Assembly (NCBI RefSeq): GCF_000382325.1
Contig: NZ_KB908056.1
Coordinates: 124,001 to 188,000, forward strand
Direction: 5' to 3'
From: Woodsholea maritima DSM 17123
Lineage (GTDB): Bacteria > Pseudomonadota > Alphaproteobacteria > Caulobacterales > Maricaulaceae
DNA: 64,000 nt
Position numbers and translations under genes: made by a program. Each line of letters opens with the position of its first letter. The first letter of the stretch is position 1. Shown here in pieces: positions 52,296 through 60,324 of the stretch. The notes beneath the pieces are model-generated. The model did no database searches. It was not told where the DNA came from and worked only from the letters and a program-made list of their open reading frames with translations.

Positions 52296-53534
52296 ATGAC
52301 GTCTGAAGTGATGATCATGAACCGACAGGCCATCGCGCTGGCCGCAGATAGTGCCGTGACCTATGGCGGGGGCACCGACAGCGTTGTGACGTTGGAGGCG
52401 GAGAAAATCCTCACCCTCTCACCCACGATCGCCTTGATGGTGTATTCGCGCGGTGATGTGCTGGGCCGCTCCTGGTCACAGATTGCCCATGCCTTCCGCA
52501 AGGAATATGGCGATCAAGACTATGCCAGCGTCGAAGAGTGCGCCGCGACCTTCTTTGCTTTCATCGACAATAATCGCCGCCTTTTCCCGGAAGACGACGA
52601 GCGCGAAGAGTTTGAAGATCTGTTGCGCGCGGCCTTCTCCACCGTGCTCGATTATGCCAAAGGCCTGCGCAATTATCCCCATTCGCCCTACGCCTCCGAT
52701 GAAAGCGCGTTCGAAGCCGCCCTCGATATGTATCGCCGCATGCTGGCGCTGGATGAAGGCGGGGAGGTGCGCGACACCTTGGCCGTTTTTGAAGATTTCA
52801 CTCAAGAAGACTTTAATGGCCTTTATGGCGCGCTCATTGACGCCCTGATCATCGAGGCGCTAGGCATCTATGGCGAAGATGAAGCGGTCCGCGCCAAGCT
52901 TTATGACTTTGCCTATATGCTGATGGTCAAACCGGCCTTTTTGGAAACCTATGCCGGTCTCGTCTTTGCCGGCTTTGGTCAGGACGATATCTTCCCGGTA
53001 TACTCCCATTATTATGCCTCCATCCTGGTCAATGGCGTGATGAAACGCGGCCATGATGAAACCATCCATGTCGCCGTCGATGATGGGCCCAGCGCCTTCG
53101 TGCGCACCTTCGCCCAGGCCGACATGACCCACGCCTTCTTGCGCGGTGTTCATCCCACCATGTTCGATCTGATGATCTCGTTGAACATGCGCGCCAATGA
53201 AATTGCGGCCGAAGTGGCGTTGACCGAAGCGGGCCTCTCGCGCGATCAAGTCGTCGAGGTCATGGGCCGGATGCAGGATCATGTGCTGCCCGAGCTCTCC
53301 ATGGAGTTTATTCGAGTCAGCCAAGCCGTTTCACAAGAAGAATTTATCGACCCCTTCATCAAGGTCGTGTCGGCATCGGGTAAGCGCCAAATCGCGGAAA
53401 CCGCCAAATCACTGGTTGATCTTAACATCCTCAAAACCAATCTCCATATGGTACAGACCGGTGTGGGCGGGGATGTCGATGTCGTGATGATCTCGCGCAC
53501 GCACGGGGTCGAATGGTTTGCACAAAAGTCCTAA
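52296..53534 (+). CDS. Uncharacterised proteasome-type Ntn-hydrolase-like protein
   Basis: About 412 residues. The ATG at 52296 has AGGGGGA eight bases upstream; an ATG at 52278 has none. After removal of Met the chain starts with Thr, and counting from it gives Asp17 in ALAADSAVT and Lys36 in EAEKILTLSP, close to Thr1-Asp17-Lys33 of proteasome beta subunits. ALMVYSRGD then sits where beta subunits have their glycine turn. The middle (about 70-370) is acidic and helical with no motif I know; the end, VGGDVDVVMISRTHGVEW, again looks like a beta-strand core. Proteasome beta subunits are about 200-240 residues, so this is much larger. No ATPase partner is adjacent. I know similar proteins only as hypothetical. 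The hydrolase fold is inference. Confidence 0.6.
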   Translation: MTSEVMIMNRQAIALAADSAVTYGGGTDSVVTLEAEKILTLSPTIALMVYSRGDVLGRSWSQIAHAFRKEYGDQDYASVEECAATFFAFIDNNRRLFPEDDEREEFEDLLRAAFSTVLDYAKGLRNYPHSPYASDESAFEAALDMYRRMLALDEGGEVRDTLAVFEDFTQEDFNGLYGALIDALIIEALGIYGEDEAVRAKLYDFAYMLMVKPAFLETYAGLVFAGFGQDDIFPVYSHYYASILVNGVMKRGHDETIHVAVDDGPSAFVRTFAQADMTHAFLRGVHPTMFDLMISLNMRANEIAAEVALTEAGLSRDQVVEVMGRMQDHVLPELSMEFIRVSQAVSQEEFIDPFIKVVSASGKRQIAETAKSLVDLNILKTNLHMVQTGVGGDVDVVMISRTHGVEWFAQKS

Positions 53535-53555
53535 TGGATGAAAAGGTTTAGTCCC

Positions 53556-54188
53556 ATGACTACGGACAATACCCGCTTGAATATCGAACGCGCGCGTGAA
53601 GCGCTTCACCGCGCCAAACCCTCCAGCTTGGCCGCCATTCGCTCACCGCGTCCGGTGGATCTGCGCCAATTGGATGCTGAGCAAACCCAGCGCGCCAAAA
53701 TTGACCTGCACGCCGATGCCTTCCGCCACACTTTGCGGGAAAAACTGGGCGTCCATACTTTCAATGGCGATTATCAACCGATGATGACGCCCACGGCGCG
53801 CGCATTGATGAATGATCCCATGTGCGATGCGGATGTGTGTATGCCGCGAAGCCTGTCCTCTTTAATGCCGCAACCGGCCCCCGCCCCGCGCCTGGATCGC
53901 GGTGAGGACGCACAGATTGATATCAACGCGGTTCTTGAAACCGGGGTCGCCCTGCGTGACGCTCAAGGCGATGACGCCGCCATCACGCCAGAGATCGAGA
54001 TCACACCCGAAGAAGAGCCCGTAAGTACCGAAGCTCATGCGGAGGTTACGCCCTCCCCCTCTATCGCGACGCACGACAAGGCAATCGAAAGCGACGTTGA
54101 GATCGAGAGCCAAGAAGCGCCTTTGACTGAAATGAGCCCGGCCTCTGAAGCGCCGAAGAAGCGCAAAAAATTCCTCGGCCTTTTCTAA
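53556..54188 (+). CDS. Acidic protein of unknown function, partner of the Ntn-hydrolase-like gene
   Basis: About 210 residues from the ATG at 53556, with AAAAGG nine bases upstream, 21 bases after the previous stop. Not recognised. The N-terminal 105 residues are mixed and probably folded, with helix RLNIERAREALHR, then LHADAFRHTLREKLGVHTF, and a Cys pair in MCDADVCMP. The next 95 residues are Pro/Glu/Asp/Ala-rich and probably disordered. It ends in a basic-hydrophobic tag, PKKRKKFLGLF. No signal peptide, so cytoplasmic. A strong terminator follows. Confidence 0.7.
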   Translation: MTTDNTRLNIERAREALHRAKPSSLAAIRSPRPVDLRQLDAEQTQRAKIDLHADAFRHTLREKLGVHTFNGDYQPMMTPTARALMNDPMCDADVCMPRSLSSLMPQPAPAPRLDRGEDAQIDINAVLETGVALRDAQGDDAAITPEIEITPEEEPVSTEAHAEVTPSPSIATHDKAIESDVEIESQEAPLTEMSPASEAPKKRKKFLGLF

Positions 54189-54203
54189 GCGGATACGAAG
54201 TTA

Positions 54204-54239
54204 CAAAAAAAGCGGTCTCCGGCGAGACCGCTTTTTTTG
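54204..54239. terminator. Bidirectional terminator between the Ntn operon and the fRMsr gene
   Basis: AGCGGTCTC-CGGC-GAGACCGCT is a 9-bp stem flanked by seven A before and seven T after, so it works on both strands between convergent genes. Confidence 0.93.
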
Positions 54240-54255
54240 TTGAATGAGCCAGCCC

Positions 54256-54768
54256 TTAAGCGACGAGCAGGCGCGCGCAAATCGCCTCCAAGCCCTCTTG
54301 GTCAATCTCATCAAAGGCCGCGGGCTGATCACTGTCGACATCCAACACGGCCCGTAAGCGCCCTTCGCCGTCGAACACAGGGACCACGATTTCTGACTGA
54401 CTGCGCGCATCACAGGCAATATGGCCAGGAAAAGCGTGCACATCGCGCACCAGCTGGGTCTCCCCCGCTTGCGCGGCCGCCCCGCACACCCCTCGCCCGA
54501 AGGGAATGCGTAAACAGCCCAAAGTGCCCTGATAGGGACCGACCACCAATTCGTTGGGCTTATGGGGATCGACTTCATAAAAGCCGGTCCAGAAAAAGCG
54601 GGGCGCAAAACTAAGGGCCAAAATACAGGCCGCGCTGGCATAGCGGGCCGTGGTGCTGGTTTCACCGGCGACAACGCTTTCAATTTCTTTTAAAAGCTCA
54701 CGATAGCGCGCGCGCTTGTCCGCAGGTGAGGCCTCTTGCGCCAGGGCTTCGATAGTGGGTTCCGCCAT
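54256..54768 (-). CDS. msrC: Free methionine-(R)-sulfoxide reductase (GAF-type fRMsr)
   Basis: 170 residues, a single GAF domain. fRMsr reduces free Met-R-sulfoxide. The three functional cysteines are in place: Cys85 (TLGCLRIPF), Cys95 (GRGVCGAAA) and Cys119 (PGHIACDARSQSEIVVP). The order VVGPYQG, GRGVCG, GHIACD is diagnostic and separates it from signalling GAF domains. It lies 11 bases after the EAL gene and may be cotranscribed with it. Confidence 0.92.
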   Translation of the reverse strand: MAEPTIEALAQEASPADKRARYRELLKEIESVVAGETSTTARYASAACILALSFAPRFFWTGFYEVDPHKPNELVVGPYQGTLGCLRIPFGRGVCGAAAQAGETQLVRDVHAFPGHIACDARSQSEIVVPVFDGEGRLRAVLDVDSDQPAAFDEIDQEGLEAICARLLVA

Positions 54769-54779
54769 ACTGAGTCCCG

Positions 54780-56594
54780 TTATAGCTGTTGCTCTTGCGC
54801 GCTAATATCGGGGTCTTGATGCGATTTGGGAACCACCCGGCTCATCATCGTCAACATATAGCGCTGCATAAAATCACTGACCCGATCGCCCGGCACGGGA
54901 TGACCCAGCGCATAGCCCTGAACGCCATCACATCCCAATCGACGCAGCACGTCCATCTCGCCCTGGGTTTGTGCCCCCATACCGATGACGTCACTCTTCA
55001 GCGCCCGGCCCAAAGCGATCAAGGCCCCCAAAACCTGGCCCTTATGACGGTCCTGATCGGCTTCAGCGATCAGACTGCGGGCAATCTTGATTTGATCAAA
55101 GCGAAAATCATTGAGCGCATGTAGGTTAGACAGCCCCGCCCCAAATTCATCCAAGGCCAGTTTAAAGCCCAGAATGCGTAAACGCTCCAGCAAGGGTAAA
55201 TGGCGCGCCAAATGATCACCCAGGGCCACTTCACTGATTTCCAAACACATCCGCTCTGGCTGAATATCAAATTCCTTCACATAACCTTTTAAAAGCTTTT
55301 CCAGATCTGGGTCATCCAATTGCGCTTCTGCTAGATTGACCGACATCGTCAAGCTTTCAGGCCAAAGCTTCAGACGTTCAAAAGCCCGGCGTAAAATCAC
55401 CCGCCCCAACCCTTGCATCAGTCCACGGTCTTGCGCGATGGGCAGGAATTCCTGCGGCCCCACGGGGGGATCTTGACGCGGCCAGCGGGCCAAAGCCTCA
55501 AAGCCGCGAATTTTACCGGTCACCAAGCACGCTTGAGCTTGAAACGCTAAATCAATGCGGCGCGCCTCGATCGCTTCACTTAAAGAGATCTCCAAGGCGA
55601 AGCGGCGCTGGCGCGTGGTATTCATAGCTTCATTATAAAAGACGATGATATCTTCACTGTCGCGGATCAACGCACTATCGGTATGCTTTAATAAAGTCTC
55701 GCCATCTGCGCCATCAAAGGGATAGACCGCAACCGAGAATTTGAACTCCAAATCCTTTTCCACCGGTTCGTCATGCTTGAGATAGGCTTGGAGCTGGCCC
55801 AAAAGGCGCTCTAAGTGAGAGGACAGGGCCTCGACATCCCCACACTCTCGGATGAGCAGCGCAAATCCATCTTCCGTCAGCCGACCCAAGCGCATGGTTT
55901 TATCACTCATCGCGCGCAAGGCCTGGGCAACATGCATCAAGCAGGCATCTCGCCCCCCCGGCACATCACTCAAGCGTCCCTTCTTAAACCCAACCCCCAT
56001 GCGCACGACGGCCAGGTGTTCGTGGTGCGTGGCCGCGTAATTGATCGCGCTATTGACCGCCTCAATAAACAAGCCCCGGCGCGGCAATTGGGTGATACTG
56101 TCATGGGTTGCCAGGCGATGCATTTCATCACGGCTGGTTTCCATTTGGCGCAAATCGCGTACCGCCGTGACATAACCATCGCCGCAAAATAACCGCCGGG
56201 TTTGCATCTCAACCGGGATATGGTCTTGCATGCCCTTTAAAGTCCCCGGCGCATTGGCACTGTGATAGGGTAAATCATCGCGCGGCCAACCGACTTCAAA
56301 TAAATCGCTGACTTTAGTGCCTGTTAAAACATGCGCGGGCCATCCGATAAGGTGTGCAAAGGTGACGTTGACATCTACGATGCGTCCGTTTTTGTGAATG
56401 ATCAAACCTTCAAAGGCGGCGTTGGCCAAATCGCGCATGGCGCGCATTTGACGACGCGCATGCCATAGCCAGGCCCCAAGGCCAGCCACACTCAGCCCCA
56501 TCGCCCCAATGCCGATCAGGCTCACCACACCCGTGTGCTGGGCCAGCCACGTTACAATTGCCCCAATCATATGTGCGCCTATTGACGATCTCAC
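54780..56594 (-). CDS. Membrane-bound PAS-GGDEF-EAL protein with degenerate active sites
   Basis: 604 residues from a GTG (an ATG eight codons later is also possible). One membrane segment (about 22-44) is followed by a PAS domain (about 52-150), a GGDEF domain (about 155-325) and an EAL domain (about 333-575). The GGDEF signature is replaced by TEDGF (240-244), so no cyclase activity is expected. The EAL domain keeps EAL (366-368), Asn420, Glu452 and Lys503, but the usual DDFG is DEFG (482-485) and the Glu of the GVET motif is Gln542. Phosphodiesterase activity is therefore doubtful; it may act as a c-di-GMP sensor or scaffold. Confidence 0.88.
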   Translation of the reverse strand: MRSSIGAHMIGAIVTWLAQHTGVVSLIGIGAMGLSVAGLGAWLWHARRQMRAMRDLANAAFEGLIIHKNGRIVDVNVTFAHLIGWPAHVLTGTKVSDLFEVGWPRDDLPYHSANAPGTLKGMQDHIPVEMQTRRLFCGDGYVTAVRDLRQMETSRDEMHRLATHDSITQLPRRGLFIEAVNSAINYAATHHEHLAVVRMGVGFKKGRLSDVPGGRDACLMHVAQALRAMSDKTMRLGRLTEDGFALLIRECGDVEALSSHLERLLGQLQAYLKHDEPVEKDLEFKFSVAVYPFDGADGETLLKHTDSALIRDSEDIIVFYNEAMNTTRQRRFALEISLSEAIEARRIDLAFQAQACLVTGKIRGFEALARWPRQDPPVGPQEFLPIAQDRGLMQGLGRVILRRAFERLKLWPESLTMSVNLAEAQLDDPDLEKLLKGYVKEFDIQPERMCLEISEVALGDHLARHLPLLERLRILGFKLALDEFGAGLSNLHALNDFRFDQIKIARSLIAEADQDRHKGQVLGALIALGRALKSDVIGMGAQTQGEMDVLRRLGCDGVQGYALGHPVPGDRVSDFMQRYMLTMMSRVVPKSHQDPDISAQEQQL

Positions 56595-57046
56595 CAGCCC
56601 CTAGGGCTAGCAAACCAGCCTTAAAGGGGCGTTGCACATACGGGCTGAGCATCGCTTACCTTCACGTCGTTTTCCGGTTCATCCCCGCGTGTGTGGGAAG
56701 GCTCAGTTTAAGACGTTGCGCAGGGCCTGATAAGGACGAGCTTTCAAAGTCGACATTCGAGGACAGCCCTTACCATCCAATCACCAACATCCACCGCGCG
56801 CTCGGGAACAGAGCGCATATGAACTAAGCTCCCGCTCAGTGCGCGCCTATAAGGGTCGTGAGTGACCAAACACCGGCCTGCCAGGCAGCAGCCTGGCATC
56901 ACAAAGCGCTCTGAAATAAAGGAAAGGGTGGAGCTCAATGAGCCATAACCGAACCCAACGGGTTCGCAAGCGCAAACGCGCGCCGCCCGGCCAGGCCGCC
57001 CAATCGGAGGCGTCCGCGACGCGGACTGCCGCGAGATCGATGGAAA
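56595..57046. other. Intergenic region between the EAL gene and a tRNA
   Basis: About 450 bases, no supportable gene. It contains a hairpin TGCCAGGC-AGCA-GCCTGGCA (56879-56898) that lies about 150 bases past the tRNA 3' end and could be part of its trailer. A 50-codon frame at 56938 with a ribosome-like site runs into the antisense of the tRNA and is rejected. Confidence 0.6.
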
Positions 57047-57123
57047 TGGTGGGCCCGGAGGGACTTGAACCCCCAACCAAGCGGTTATGAGCCGCCGGCT
57101 CTAACCAGTTGAGCTACAGGCCC
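57047..57123 (-). tRNA. tRNA with CAT anticodon, probably tRNA-Ile2
   Basis: A 77-base cloverleaf with encoded CCA. Acceptor stem GGGCCTG/CGGGCCC, D arm GCTC...GAGC, anticodon stem GGCGG/CCGCT with loop CTCATAA, variable TGGTT, T arm GGGGG-TTCAAGT-CCCTC. The anticodon is CAT. The stretch GGCTCATAACCGCTTGGTT closely resembles bacterial tRNA-Ile2 (whose C34 is changed to lysidine and reads AUA) and less so elongator tRNA-Met; initiator features are absent. Confidence 0.92.
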
Positions 57124-57351
57124 ACAAAACTGGCGAGCGAGGAGGTATAGCGGCTCTTTTCGCCCATGCAAGGGCCTAGACCAGCCTGGTGTGATGAAGA
57201 TGAACGAAGCCCGCGCACGCATTTCAGGGCGCGTTCATCGCGTGGTGTTTAGATCTGCAACGATCAACGGGCCGGGCGCGTTAACACCAGATGGACAAAT
57301 GCTTGCCTTTTTCTCGCCTTCAACGAAGAGTGGGATGGCCCTTCGAGGGAC

Positions 57352-57367
57352 AAGCGAATATTCGCTT
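57352..57367. promoter_or_regulatory. 16-bp perfect palindrome before a SIMPL gene
   Basis: AAGCGAATATTCGCTT is fully self-complementary, followed by a short T-run. It ends 16 bases before the ATG at 57384, between promoter and start. It could be an operator or a short leader hairpin. Confidence 0.4.
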
Positions 57368-57383
57368 TTTTGGGAGATACCAC

Positions 57384-58127
57384 ATGCTACGCACCGCCCT
57401 ATTATCTTGCGTTTTGGCCTTACCGGTTTTGAACGCCACGCCGAGCTTCGCCCAAGGCGTCCAGATCGTCGATCAACAACCCAGCCTGACTTTAAATGTC
57501 GCCGGTGAAGTGCGCGCGGCCCCCGACATGGCCAGCGTCTCTGCCGGGGTCGTCACCCGCGGTGAAAGCGCCGCCGAAGCGCTGGCTGAAAATGCCCGCG
57601 TCATGAACGAGGTGTTTGCCCAGCTTAACCGCTCTGGCATTGCTGAACGTGACCGCCAGACCACCAATCTCAGCGTCCAGCCGGTTTATGAAAACCGCCC
57701 CTATAATGCCAATGAAGAAGAGCGTGCGCCGCGCATTGTCGCCTATGAAGCGCGCAACACAGTGACGGCGATTGTACGCGATTTGGACAAGGTCGGGCGC
57801 ACCATTGACGCCTTGGTCAATTCCGGGGCCAATCAATTACAAGGCGTGGAATTTGGCCTGCAAGACCAAAGCATGATCGAAGATCAGGCCCGCCGCCAGG
57901 CCATGACCAAGTTGCGCGAACGTGCAAACCTCTATGGCGAAGCGGGTGGATTTGAAATCGGGCGTATTCTGACTTTGAGCGAAAGCGGATCTTACCGCCC
58001 CAGCCCTGTCATGTATGCGCGCGCCGAAATGGCCTTTAATGATGGCGCAGCGCCCAGCCCCGTTGCCGGGGGTGAATTGGTGGTCAGCGTCAATGTCAAT
58101 GCCAGCTTCGCGATCATCGAAGACTAA
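57384..58127 (+). CDS. SIMPL-domain periplasmic protein
   Basis: 247 residues from the ATG at 57384, with GGGAGA six bases upstream. The signal peptide is cut after SFAQG-type sequence near residue 23, with no lipobox. SIMPL (DUF541) features: LTLNVAGEVRAAPDMASVSAGV, NLSVQPVYENRPYN and DQARRQAMTKLRERANLYGEAGGFEIG. Role is unknown; some members affect envelope stress and biofilm. It has the same general fold as the lipoprotein at 48795 but a base composition like the rest of the window. A terminator follows. Confidence 0.85.
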   Translation: MLRTALLSCVLALPVLNATPSFAQGVQIVDQQPSLTLNVAGEVRAAPDMASVSAGVVTRGESAAEALAENARVMNEVFAQLNRSGIAERDRQTTNLSVQPVYENRPYNANEEERAPRIVAYEARNTVTAIVRDLDKVGRTIDALVNSGANQLQGVEFGLQDQSMIEDQARRQAMTKLRERANLYGEAGGFEIGRILTLSESGSYRPSPVMYARAEMAFNDGAAPSPVAGGELVVSVNVNASFAIIED

Positions 58128-58155
58128 GGCTCTTACACTGCCAAACACAAAAATG

Positions 58156-58182
58156 AAGGGAGCTCTTGGGCTCCCTTTTTTT
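58156..58182 (+). terminator. Intrinsic terminator after the SIMPL gene
   Basis: AAGGGAGC-TCTTGG-GCTCCCTT followed by a run of T. It lies between convergent genes and probably serves the plus-strand one mainly. Confidence 0.88.
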
Positions 58183-58185
58183 GTC

Positions 58186-58914
58186 TTACGTGCCTTCAGG
58201 CTCTGATTTCGGTAGAAAGTCTTCAACCGGCCTCAGCGCAAAAGACCGCCCCGTGGCGCGTGCGCTTTGCAAGCGGTCACAGCGAAAGGTACGCGGGCCT
58301 TCACGTAGATCATCCTGGGCGATGACATACCAGACCGGATATTTCAGCAACAGATAATGCGGCTCAATCACGCGGCGCGAGAGCGCGCCATCTTCGCGCT
58401 GATAGCTGATCTCCAGCGCCTCTTGATCCATAAACGCCTGGTGGAGGGCTTGGACCACGGGTTTCGACGGTGGCGCGATGCTCGATTGCACCGGAAGAGA
58501 GGCCGTCGGCCCGATCAAGATCCGCGACTTCAAACGCTCTATCCTGGCGCGCTTTTCTGGAGAGAAAGAGGCCACCAATTGGCGACGCACCGCGCCCAGA
58601 TTACCCAGAAAGATCGCCGAGCCCATATGCTCAGCCACCTCAATACTGATCAGCAAATCAACCGCTTCGGCGTAGGCAAGATTTAACCGCCCCACACCCC
58701 ATCTGCGATCCAAGCGTACCCCGCCGCCACGTCCGCGATCGGCATCCAGGGGCAGGCCTTGCTCGCGCATCAAGGCCAGATCGCGCGTGATCGTGCGGGC
58801 GCTGACGCCATGATGACGCGCCAAATCCTGGACCGTGCAAAGCACATCCTCTTTCAACTGCGCGGCCAGCAGATCCAACCGCCGCATACGATCTTGGGTT
58901 TTCGCACGGGTCAT
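58186..58914 (-). CDS. YafY-type transcriptional regulator (HTH_11 and WYL domains)
   Basis: 242 residues. An N-terminal winged helix (MRRLDLLAAQLKEDVLCTV; recognition helix SARTITRDLALMRE) is followed by a middle segment and a WYL domain with PVWYVIAQDDLREGPRTF. WYL domains bind ligands such as nucleic acids or small molecules. It is divergent from a VOC-family gene, with a palindromic site in the shared promoter region, so it probably controls that gene and itself. YafY-VOC pairs of this kind are common. Confidence 0.9.
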   Translation of the reverse strand: MTRAKTQDRMRRLDLLAAQLKEDVLCTVQDLARHHGVSARTITRDLALMREQGLPLDADRGRGGGVRLDRRWGVGRLNLAYAEAVDLLISIEVAEHMGSAIFLGNLGAVRRQLVASFSPEKRARIERLKSRILIGPTASLPVQSSIAPPSKPVVQALHQAFMDQEALEISYQREDGALSRRVIEPHYLLLKYPVWYVIAQDDLREGPRTFRCDRLQSARATGRSFALRPVEDFLPKSEPEGT

Positions 58915-58924
58915 CGAACAAATA

Positions 58925-58939
58925 CGACATAAAATGTCG
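58925..58939. promoter_or_regulatory. Palindromic operator in the WYL-VOC divergent promoter
   Basis: CGACAT-AAA-ATGTCG is a perfect 6-bp inverted repeat, 10 bases upstream of the regulator start. An overlapping TGTC-GCATTT-GACA repeat (58935-58948) includes TTGACA, a possible -35 toward the VOC gene. Confidence 0.55.
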
Positions 58940-58996
58940 CATTTGACAATAAGAAGCCCTCCACAGCCCTCCCCCCCCTTAAGGAAAGGTCCTCTT

Positions 58997-59362
58997 ATGA
59001 AAATCAGCTATTGTGTACTCGGCACCAATGACCGGGCCGCCGCCACATCGTTTTATGACGCCCTCTTCGCCCTGAAAGGCATTACCCAGGTCGCCGCCAC
59101 CGATCGTATGACCTATTGGCAAACGCCCGATTTTGCCTTTGCTGTGGCCACGCCCTTTGATGAACAACCCGCCACCCATGGCAATGGCACGATGGTGGGC
59201 TTTTGCGTCGGCACGAAGGATGATGTCAAAGCCTTCCATCAAAAAGCCTTAGACTTAGGTGGCACCTGCGAAGGTCAGCCCGGCGAGCGCGGGCCGTTCT
59301 ATTCCGCCTATGTGCGCGATCTGGACCACAATAAGCTCTGCTTCTTCGCCGATTTTGCCTAA
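58997..59362 (+). CDS. VOC (glyoxalase/bleomycin-resistance fold) protein
   Basis: 121 residues from the ATG at 58997, with AGGAAAGG eight bases upstream; the longer frame has no site. One VOC module pair: MKISYCVLGTNDRAAATSFYDAL at the start and YSAYVRDLDHNKLCFFADF at the end. Proteins like this bind a metal and a small substrate, but the substrate cannot be told. It is divergent from a WYL regulator that probably controls it, and followed by a terminator. Confidence 0.87.
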   Translation: MKISYCVLGTNDRAAATSFYDALFALKGITQVAATDRMTYWQTPDFAFAVATPFDEQPATHGNGTMVGFCVGTKDDVKAFHQKALDLGGTCEGQPGERGPFYSAYVRDLDHNKLCFFADFA

Positions 59363-59376
59363 GGCCCAATCAAAAA

Positions 59377-59404
59377 GGGAGCCCACCGGGCTCCCTTCGT
59401 TTTA
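59377..59404 (+). terminator. Intrinsic terminator after the VOC gene
   Basis: GGGAGCCC-ACC-GGGCTCCC followed by TTCGTTTT, 14 bases past the stop and between convergent genes. Confidence 0.82.
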
Positions 59405-59422
59405 TGCTCTCAATGCATAGGC

Positions 59423-60151
59423 TTAGTGGCCCATAAAGACCTCACGCCCATGCAGATCCTGCACCGGGCGCGCATTTTCATGGAAGATATGGGCGAAAGC
59501 TTCGATCTGATCATGCGAGGCTTCCAGCGCGTGGCTCATCACCGTCCAGGACACAATTTCTGAGCAAGGCGGCGTGGTCAAAGAGCCCTGATAGCGATAA
59601 CCGGCGTGATCACTGGGCAAGAAGGCGGTATAATCAATCGCGCCATCAATATCATGGCTGCCGACATCGCCGGGAATAGCGGACCAAATCTTGGCCAGCT
59701 CCGCATTCTCCGCGCCTTCTTCGAAGAAGACACCAACCACGGCGAGATTGCCATTTTCTGCGGCATGCACGAAATGCACTTCCAACGGATAGGCATGGCC
59801 ATCCACAGTATGCTCACTCATATGGTGGAAGTGAAACTGGATGAGGTTATAGGTCACCCCATCAAGCACCAAGGAACTGCCCGCAGGGGTATTCACCTGG
59901 GCGGTGTGACCATTATTCGCAACCTGCAGATGATCGCCGCCGGTCCAATGCAGCTCTGGCATATGGCCATCACCGGCATGGGCATTATGAAGATCAACGG
60001 GCGATTGCTGATGCCCCGCGCTGCACACGGCAAATTCCGCGCTGATTTCGCCCCAATGTTCTGGGCCATGCGCACCGTGATAGCCCCACTCATCGCCATA
60101 AGCGAGGCTGGAGCCGAACATGACCAATGCAAGAGAAAGTGCCAGCTTCAT
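59423..60151 (-). CDS. Alpha-class carbonic anhydrase, periplasmic
   Basis: 242 residues with a signal peptide cut near residue 19 (AYG-DEW). It hydrates CO2 in the periplasm. Zinc ligands are His107 and His109 (LIQFHFHHMSEHT) and His126 (PLEVHFVHA). Other family marks are QQSPVDL and YQGSLTTPPCSEIVSW, and a Cys pair (Cys43 and the Cys in TPPCSE) can form the usual disulfide. It is a single gene with no operon partner. Confidence 0.96.
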   Translation of the reverse strand: MKLALSLALVMFGSSLAYGDEWGYHGAHGPEHWGEISAEFAVCSAGHQQSPVDLHNAHAGDGHMPELHWTGGDHLQVANNGHTAQVNTPAGSSLVLDGVTYNLIQFHFHHMSEHTVDGHAYPLEVHFVHAAENGNLAVVGVFFEEGAENAELAKIWSAIPGDVGSHDIDGAIDYTAFLPSDHAGYRYQGSLTTPPCSEIVSWTVMSHALEASHDQIEAFAHIFHENARPVQDLHGREVFMGH

Positions 60152-60275
60152 ATTAAACGTCCCTAATTGGGCCCAACCGTAGAGAAGCGGAGGGGCAGGA
60201 TGGAGTTCAAATTTCAGCCAAGCATCACCCTAAGGAGTGCATACTTCTTAAACCACATATCCAAAAATTAGACCA

Positions 60276-60307
60276 CAAAAAACCCGGCGCGCGGCCGGGT
60301 TTTTTTC
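60276..60307. terminator. Terminator after panD
   Basis: CCCGGC-GCGCG-GCCGGG flanked by A-run and T-run on both sides, so it can work in either direction. It lies just past the panD stop on the minus strand. Confidence 0.9.
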
Positions 60308-60324
60308 AGTGTCTTTTGTAGAGC

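Noticed and set aside
56744-57076. 110-residue minus-strand frame beginning GVQVPPGPPF
   Set aside because: It opens inside the tRNA gene, and this start is a familiar artefact of tRNA 3' ends; the rest has no motif.
56938-57090. 50-codon plus-strand frame with a good ribosome-like site (GGTGGAG) and a basic product
   Set aside because: Its end, GPEGLEPPTKRL, is the well-known false translation of a tRNA antisense strand; the frame runs into the tRNA at 57047-57123.
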